NCBI GenBank assembly: GCA_031273455.1
Contig: JAISRZ010000085.1
Span: forward strand, 62,001 to 126,000
Length of the DNA: 64,000 nucleotides
Direction: 5' to 3'
From: Deltaproteobacteria bacterium
GTDB lineage: Bacteria > Desulfobacterota > Desulfarculia > Adiutricales > Adiutricaceae
In this document: in pieces, positions 59,527-64,000 of the stretch
Numbering within the stretch: the stretch's first letter is position 1
Layout of the letters: each line of letters starts with the position of its first letter
Position numbers and translations under genes: made by a program
The notes under the pieces: model-generated
Seen by the model: only the letters and a program-made list of their open reading frames with translations
Databases searched by the model: none
Told to the model about the DNA's origin: nothing

Positions 59527-60432
59527 ATGGCCCATTTTGTTGAGCAGATTATCTACGGTTTAACCGTGGGGAGCGTCTACGCCCTCATCGCCTTGGGTTA
59601 CACCATGGTCTATGGGGTCATGAAGCTGATTAACTTCGCCCATGGGGAGCTATTCACCTTGGGCGCTTTTGTGGGTTTTTTCTTTTTGGTCACCCTAGAC
59701 TGGGGCGGGGTCTTCGGCCCGGCCCTAGCCATAGGCCTTACCATTGTCATGGTTTCGGGCTCCACGGCCTTAGCCGGCCACTTATTGGAGCGCGTGGCTT
59801 ACCGACCCTTACGCCATTCCGATCGCTTAGCCGCCGTGGTCTCGGCTTTAGGGGCCAGCATCTTTCTCCAGAACGTCATTATGGTCGTCTGGGGGGCCCA
59901 ATACCGGGCTTACAGCGCCTCTTTACTCCCCCAAGTTATCTGGCGAGTGGCTGGCCAGAGTTTCCCCTTAATTCGCTTGTTTGTCTTTTTAACGGCCATC
60001 CTCGTCATGGCCGGGTTGTACCTCTTTATCAACCACACCCGCTTGGGTTTAGCCATTCGGGCCGCGGCCATTGACCAAGGGGCGGCTAAACTCATGGGCG
60101 TGGACGTGCGAAAAGTCATCGCCGTGGTCTTTATCATTGGCCCGGCCTTAGGCGGTCTCGCCGGTTTACTCGTGGGCGTTTACTACGGGCAAATCAACTT
60201 TAACATGGGCCAACTGTACGGGCTCAAAGCCTTCACCGCCGCCGTCATTGGCGGCATTGGCAATATCCCCGGGGCCATGGTCGGCGGCCTATTGTTGGGC
60301 TTACTGGAAACCTTGGGCGACGCTTACGTCTCGGGCGCTTGGAAGGACGCCATCGCTTTTGTGGCTTTAATCTTAATCCTAGTTTTCCGGCCCACCGGGA
60401 TCTTACGGGAGCGGGTGGCGGAAAAGTTATGA
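59527..60432 (+). CDS. livH: Branched-chain amino acid permease LivH
   Basis: 301 residues, about eight hydrophobic helices, with GLTVGSVYALIALGYTMVYG at the start and the cytoplasmic coupling segment AIRAAAIDQGAAKLMGV in the middle, both typical. 12 bp after the binding-protein gene; its stop overlaps the LivM start (ATGA). Confidence 0.9.
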   Translation: MAHFVEQIIYGLTVGSVYALIALGYTMVYGVMKLINFAHGELFTLGAFVGFFFLVTLDWGGVFGPALAIGLTIVMVSGSTALAGHLLERVAYRPLRHSDRLAAVVSALGASIFLQNVIMVVWGAQYRAYSASLLPQVIWRVAGQSFPLIRLFVFLTAILVMAGLYLFINHTRLGLAIRAAAIDQGAAKLMGVDVRKVIAVVFIIGPALGGLAGLLVGVYYGQINFNMGQLYGLKAFTAAVIGGIGNIPGAMVGGLLLGLLETLGDAYVSGAWKDAIAFVALILILVFRPTGILRERVAEKL

Positions 60433-61511
60433 GCCCCGATTGTCCAGAGCCTAGCGACCGGAAAGTCCCGAAAGACTCCCCCGAATCAAAAGCCCCTTTT
60501 AGCCCGAGCTCCGCTCGGGCCAAGGCCAAAGGCCCTATCGCCCTAGCTATAGGGTGTCTAGTCTTTTTATTGGCCCCCTTTATTTTAGCTGGCCTAAAGA
60601 TCCAGGCCACCCCGTACATCCTCGATTTATTGTCCATGGTGGGCTTATACGCCTTATTGGCCTTGTCTTTAAACGTCATCTTAGGTTTAGGCGGCATGTT
60701 CCATATGGGCCACGCGGCTTTTTTCGCCATGGGGGCCTATGTCACGGCCAACCTCAACTTAACCTATGGCTGGCCCATCTTGGCCACTTTGCCGGCCGCG
60801 GCTTTAGCCGCTGGGCTCATGGCCTTAATCGTGGCCTTTCCGGTCATCCACTTGCGCGGCGATTACCTTTTGATCGTGACCATTGGCATTGTGGAGATCG
60901 TTAAAATAGCCTTAACCAATGACATCTTTGGTTTAACCGGCGGGCCCAACGGCTTGATCGGCATTTCTCGGCCCACGCTCTTTGGTTATCGGCTCTCCCG
61001 GCCCCAGGACTTTTTTTACCTCATCTGGATCATGGTGGCCTTAACCGTCATCCTTTTTCACTGGTTAGAAAACTCCCGCTTTGGCCGAGCCTTAAAGTAT
61101 ATTAAAGAGGACGCCGTGGCCGCTGAGGGCATGGGGGTCAACGCCACGGCCTATAAGCTCATGGCCTTTGTCATTGGGGCCGCCTGGGCCGGCATGGCCG
61201 GAACCATTTTCGCCTCCAAGATGCGGACCATCTCCCCGGATTCCTTCACCTTTGGGGAATCGGTGGTCATGTTCACCATTGTCATCTTAGGCGGAAGCGG
61301 GAACCAAAAAGGGGTTATTTTAGGGGCCTTTTTAGTCATTTGCTTACCGGAGTTGTTTCGGGATTTTCAAGACATGCGCCTTCTCGCTTACGGGGCGGCT
61401 TTAGTGGCCATGATGATCTTTCGGCCCCAAGGTTTGTGGCCCCCTAAAGCGGTCCAATACAACCTCCCTAGCCCGTATAAGGAAAAATACCCGAGGGAAG
61501 GCTCTTGCTAA
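60429..61511 (+). CDS. livM: Branched-chain amino acid permease LivM
   Basis: 360 residues from the ATG at 60429 that overlaps the LivH stop; the frame is open to 60339 inside livH but that start is not credible. A 35-residue hydrophilic Pro/Ser/Lys-rich N-terminal extension precedes the usual membrane core (SMVGLYALLALSLNVILGLGG, later EDAVAAEGMGVN). Confidence 0.9.
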   Translation: MSPDCPEPSDRKVPKDSPESKAPFSPSSARAKAKGPIALAIGCLVFLLAPFILAGLKIQATPYILDLLSMVGLYALLALSLNVILGLGGMFHMGHAAFFAMGAYVTANLNLTYGWPILATLPAAALAAGLMALIVAFPVIHLRGDYLLIVTIGIVEIVKIALTNDIFGLTGGPNGLIGISRPTLFGYRLSRPQDFFYLIWIMVALTVILFHWLENSRFGRALKYIKEDAVAAEGMGVNATAYKLMAFVIGAAWAGMAGTIFASKMRTISPDSFTFGESVVMFTIVILGGSGNQKGVILGAFLVICLPELFRDFQDMRLLAYGAALVAMMIFRPQGLWPPKAVQYNLPSPYKEKYPREGSC

Positions 61512-62269
61512 TCTTAAGCTTATCCAGCGTCACCAAAACCTTTGGCGGTTTGGTGGCCGTGGCCGGGGTCACCTTTAACGTGGAACGCGGCCAGATAGTC
61601 GGTTTAATCGGCCCCAACGGGGCCGGAAAAACCACTATCTTTAACCTTATAACTGGCTCGATTAAACCCGATGACGGGCGCATCTTTTTTTCCGGGCGCT
61701 CCATAAACGGCTTAAAACCCCACCGGGTGGTCTCTTTAGGCGTGGCCCGGACCTTTCAGACCATCCGCCTTTTCCCTAAACTAACCGTTTTGGACAACGT
61801 CTTATCCGGTCGGCATTGTCGCTTAAACAGTGGGGTCATCGCCTCCTTTTTGCGTCTACCCAGCCAACGCCAAGAGGAAAAGTTGGTTTTAAAGCGGGCC
61901 ATGGAGGAATTGGAGTTTGTGGGGCTGGCCGAGGCCTGGTCGGTTCCGGCTGGATCCTTAGCCCACGGGGACCAAAGAAAGTTAGAGATCGCCCGGGCTT
62001 TGGCCACCGAGCCCAAGCTATTGATCTTGGATGAGCCAGCCGGCGGCATGAACGATACGGAAACCGAGTTTTTAGCCGGTTTAGTCCGCGAAATCCGAGA
62101 CCGGGACATCACCGTGACCTTAATCGAGCACGACATGGGCTTTGTCATGCGGGTCTGCCAGCGGATTTTAGTCATGGAGAACGGCTCCTTAATCGCCCAA
62201 GGGGCCCCCTTGGAGATCCAAAGCGATCCCAAGGTCATTGAGGCCTACTTGGGCCAGGAAGAGGATTAA
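61505..62269 (+). CDS. livG: Branched-chain amino acid ABC ATPase LivG
   Basis: 254 residues from a TTG at 61505 inside the LivM end, with AGGGAAGG upstream. Walker A GPNGAGKTT, LAHGDQRKLEIARAL in place of the canonical signature start, Walker B LLILDEPAGGMN. Standard LivG form. Confidence 0.9.
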   Translation: MLILSLSSVTKTFGGLVAVAGVTFNVERGQIVGLIGPNGAGKTTIFNLITGSIKPDDGRIFFSGRSINGLKPHRVVSLGVARTFQTIRLFPKLTVLDNVLSGRHCRLNSGVIASFLRLPSQRQEEKLVLKRAMEELEFVGLAEAWSVPAGSLAHGDQRKLEIARALATEPKLLILDEPAGGMNDTETEFLAGLVREIRDRDITVTLIEHDMGFVMRVCQRILVMENGSLIAQGAPLEIQSDPKVIEAYLGQEED

Positions 62270-62989
62270 ATGGCCGCGGCCCCGCTTTTAGAGCTTAAGA
62301 ACCTGGTGGTGGCTTACGGTGGGGTGGAGGCCATCCACGGTCTGTCTTTGTCCGTGGCCCCCGGGGAGATCGTCACCATTTTAGGGGCCAATGGGGCCGG
62401 TAAATCCACCACCTTAATGGCCATTAGCGGTTTAGTCCGCCCTAAAGCCGGGGAAATCCACTTTAAGGGTCAAAGGATCGATGTCTTAAGAAGCCATGAG
62501 GTGGTCCAACTCGGGGTGACCCAAGCCCCGGAGGGCCGCCGGGTATTTGGGCCCATGACCGTGGAGGAGAACTTAAAGTTAGGGGCTTTCACCCGCCGAG
62601 GCCAGGATCTGGAACCCGATCTGGCTCGGGTCTACGAGCTCTTCCCCAGGCTCCTCGAAAGACAAAAGCAGATGGCCGGGACCTTATCCGGCGGCGAGCA
62701 ACAGATGCTAGCCATTGGCCGGGCCTTAATGGCCCGGCCAACCCTTTTGTTATTGGATGAGCCGAGCTTAGGTTTGGCCCCTCTGTTAGTGAAATCCATC
62801 TTCGCCACCATTAAGAGCATTAACGAATCCGGGGTGACCATCATCTTGGTCGAGCAAAACGCGAGGGCCGCCTTAAAGCTGGCCAACCGGGGCTACGTCT
62901 TGGACGTTGGGCGTTTGGCCTTGGAGGATCGGGCCGAAAGGCTCTTAAACAACCCCCAGGTCCGGGACGCTTATTTGGGGGCGCGATAA
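62270..62989 (+). CDS. livF: Branched-chain amino acid ABC ATPase LivF
   Basis: 239 residues, ATG directly after the LivG stop. Walker A GANGAGKST, signature LSGGEQQMLAIGRAL, Walker B LLLLDEPSLGLAP, all typical of LivF. Completes the importer operon. Confidence 0.9.
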   Translation: MAAAPLLELKNLVVAYGGVEAIHGLSLSVAPGEIVTILGANGAGKSTTLMAISGLVRPKAGEIHFKGQRIDVLRSHEVVQLGVTQAPEGRRVFGPMTVEENLKLGAFTRRGQDLEPDLARVYELFPRLLERQKQMAGTLSGGEQQMLAIGRALMARPTLLLLDEPSLGLAPLLVKSIFATIKSINESGVTIILVEQNARAALKLANRGYVLDVGRLALEDRAERLLNNPQVRDAYLGAR

Positions 62990-63063
62990 TTTTATAGCCT
63001 TAGGTGGGTAATATTGATACAATGAGTCTTAGAAAAATACGCTCAACCTAAGGCCACAAGGTA

Positions 63064-64000
63064 ATGACAGAACACATTCTCATCGTCGATGACGACCGCG
63101 AGCATCTTTTTATGCTTAAAACCGTCCTTAGTGACTGGGGTTACGCCATTGACACGGCCGTGGACGGGGCCAAAGCCGTCCGTTTGACCCGGGACCGCCA
63201 CTTCGCCCTCATTTTGATGGACGTCCGCATGGGTGTCATGGACGGTTTAACCGCCTTAGACATCATTAAAAAAGAGGGTCTAAACACGGACACCCCCATT
63301 ATCATCATGACGGCCTTTTCCACCGTGGCCGACGCGGTGGCCGCCTTAAAGTCCGGGGCTTACGATTACTTAACCAAACCTTTGGACTTAGACGAGCTCC
63401 GTTTAACCTTAGAAAGGAGCTTAGAGCATAGCCGCCTCCGCGAGGAAAAGGAGGCCGGGCTCTTTGGCGGGCCCAACATCCTTTTAGGCGAAAGCCCGGC
63501 TTTTAAAAAAGTCTTGGATCTGGTGGAATTGACCGCCCCGACCGAGGCCACGGTCCTAATTACCGGCGAAAGCGGGGTGGGTAAGGAAATGGTGGCTCGG
63601 CTCCTTCAGGCCCGGAGCTTACGGGCCAAATTCCCCTTTATCACCATTAACTGCGCGGCCATGGCTGAAACGCTCCTGGAGGCCGAGCTCTTTGGCCACG
63701 AGAAAGGGGCCTTCACTGGCGCGGAAAAACGCCGGGAAGGGCGCTTAAAGGCTGGCACCGGGGGCACGGTTTTTTTGGATGAGATCGGGGAAACCTCGCC
63801 CGCCTTCCAGGCTAAACTCTTGCGAGTCTTACAGGATGGGGAGATTCAGCCCTTAGGCAGCGACTCCACGGAAAAGGTGGACGTGCGGTTCTTCGCGGCC
63901 ACCAACCGGAACCTAATTAAAGAGGTCGAATCTGGGCGGTTTCGGGAAGACCTTTATTGGCGCTTAAACGTGGTGGCCATTGAGGTCCCGGCCTTACGGG
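63064..64000 (+). CDS. NtrC-type sigma-54 response regulator (3' end outside window)
   Basis: 312 codons are present. Receiver domain at 1-120 (HILIVDDDRE; phospho-acceptor Asp in ILMDVRMG near residue 58; Lys in YLTKP near 105). AAA+ domain from about 140: Walker A GESGVGKE and the sigma-54 contact loop GAFTGAEKR near 219. The DNA-binding domain is beyond the window. A sensor kinase is probably outside too. Could regulate the Liv operon or an unseen downstream locus. Confidence 0.9.
   Translation, partial: MTEHILIVDDDREHLFMLKTVLSDWGYAIDTAVDGAKAVRLTRDRHFALILMDVRMGVMDGLTALDIIKKEGLNTDTPIIIMTAFSTVADAVAALKSGAYDYLTKPLDLDELRLTLERSLEHSRLREEKEAGLFGGPNILLGESPAFKKVLDLVELTAPTEATVLITGESGVGKEMVARLLQARSLRAKFPFITINCAAMAETLLEAELFGHEKGAFTGAEKRREGRLKAGTGGTVFLDEIGETSPAFQAKLLRVLQDGEIQPLGSDSTEKVDVRFFAATNRNLIKEVESGRFREDLYWRLNVVAIEVPALR

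Overview
The window suggests a Gram-negative, probably anaerobic bacterium. Lipoproteins, phage spanins, a sigma-54 response regulator, a LIV transport operon and a CobN plus ChlI/ChlD type chelatase under cobalamin riboswitches fit a member of the Desulfobacterota (old Deltaproteobacteria). That placement is an inference from gene content; there is no rRNA or tRNA here to fix it.

Positions 1 to about 18140 are part of a prophage that continues off the left edge. A tightly packed minus-strand late operon reads leftwards: muramidase, two small membrane proteins, an Rz/Rz1 spanin pair, seven tail or receptor-binding genes, an XhlA-like membrane protein, and the small and large terminase subunits. 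Three paralogous secreted BamE-like genes with their own promoter (2141-3382) are inserted on the opposite strand. After an iteron-like region (10263-10423), a plus-strand array of small unknown genes runs from 10665 to 16634. Most of these genes are preceded by the same kind of leader: a conserved CCGATAAG-type motif and/or a GC-rich hairpin that ends just before the ribosome binding site. A TIGR03299/DUF932 gene lies in the array, and a tyrosine integrase closes the region.

Positions 18175 to 25413 hold host-type genes: two exported Sel1-repeat proteins, a DUF2846-like lipoprotein, two unknown membrane proteins and an orphan ABC-2 type ATPase.

Positions 25613 to 41982 form a divergent cobalamin regulon. 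Each side begins with a promoter, a cobalamin riboswitch and an intrinsic terminator. The leftward operon encodes a CcsA/ResB-like pair, a BtuF/C/D-like importer and chelatase subunits D and I. The rightward operon encodes the large CobN-type chelatase subunit, the cobinamide-salvage enzyme CbiZ (with an in-frame CCCTAA hexamer tract) and a radical SAM/SPASM protein. Together they look like corrinoid import, remodelling and metal insertion, made only when B12 is scarce. The CcsA/ResB pair and the SPASM enzyme are unexpected here.

Positions 42007 to 46869 encode a single-chain Type ISP-like restriction-modification enzyme. Positions 47930 to 56336 form a polyol or sugar locus: zinc dehydrogenase, small membrane protein, sugar ABC importer, PfkB kinase and ROK repressor. 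An M18 aminopeptidase, a complete branched-chain amino acid (Liv) ABC operon and the start of an NtrC-type response regulator fill 56825 to the right end.
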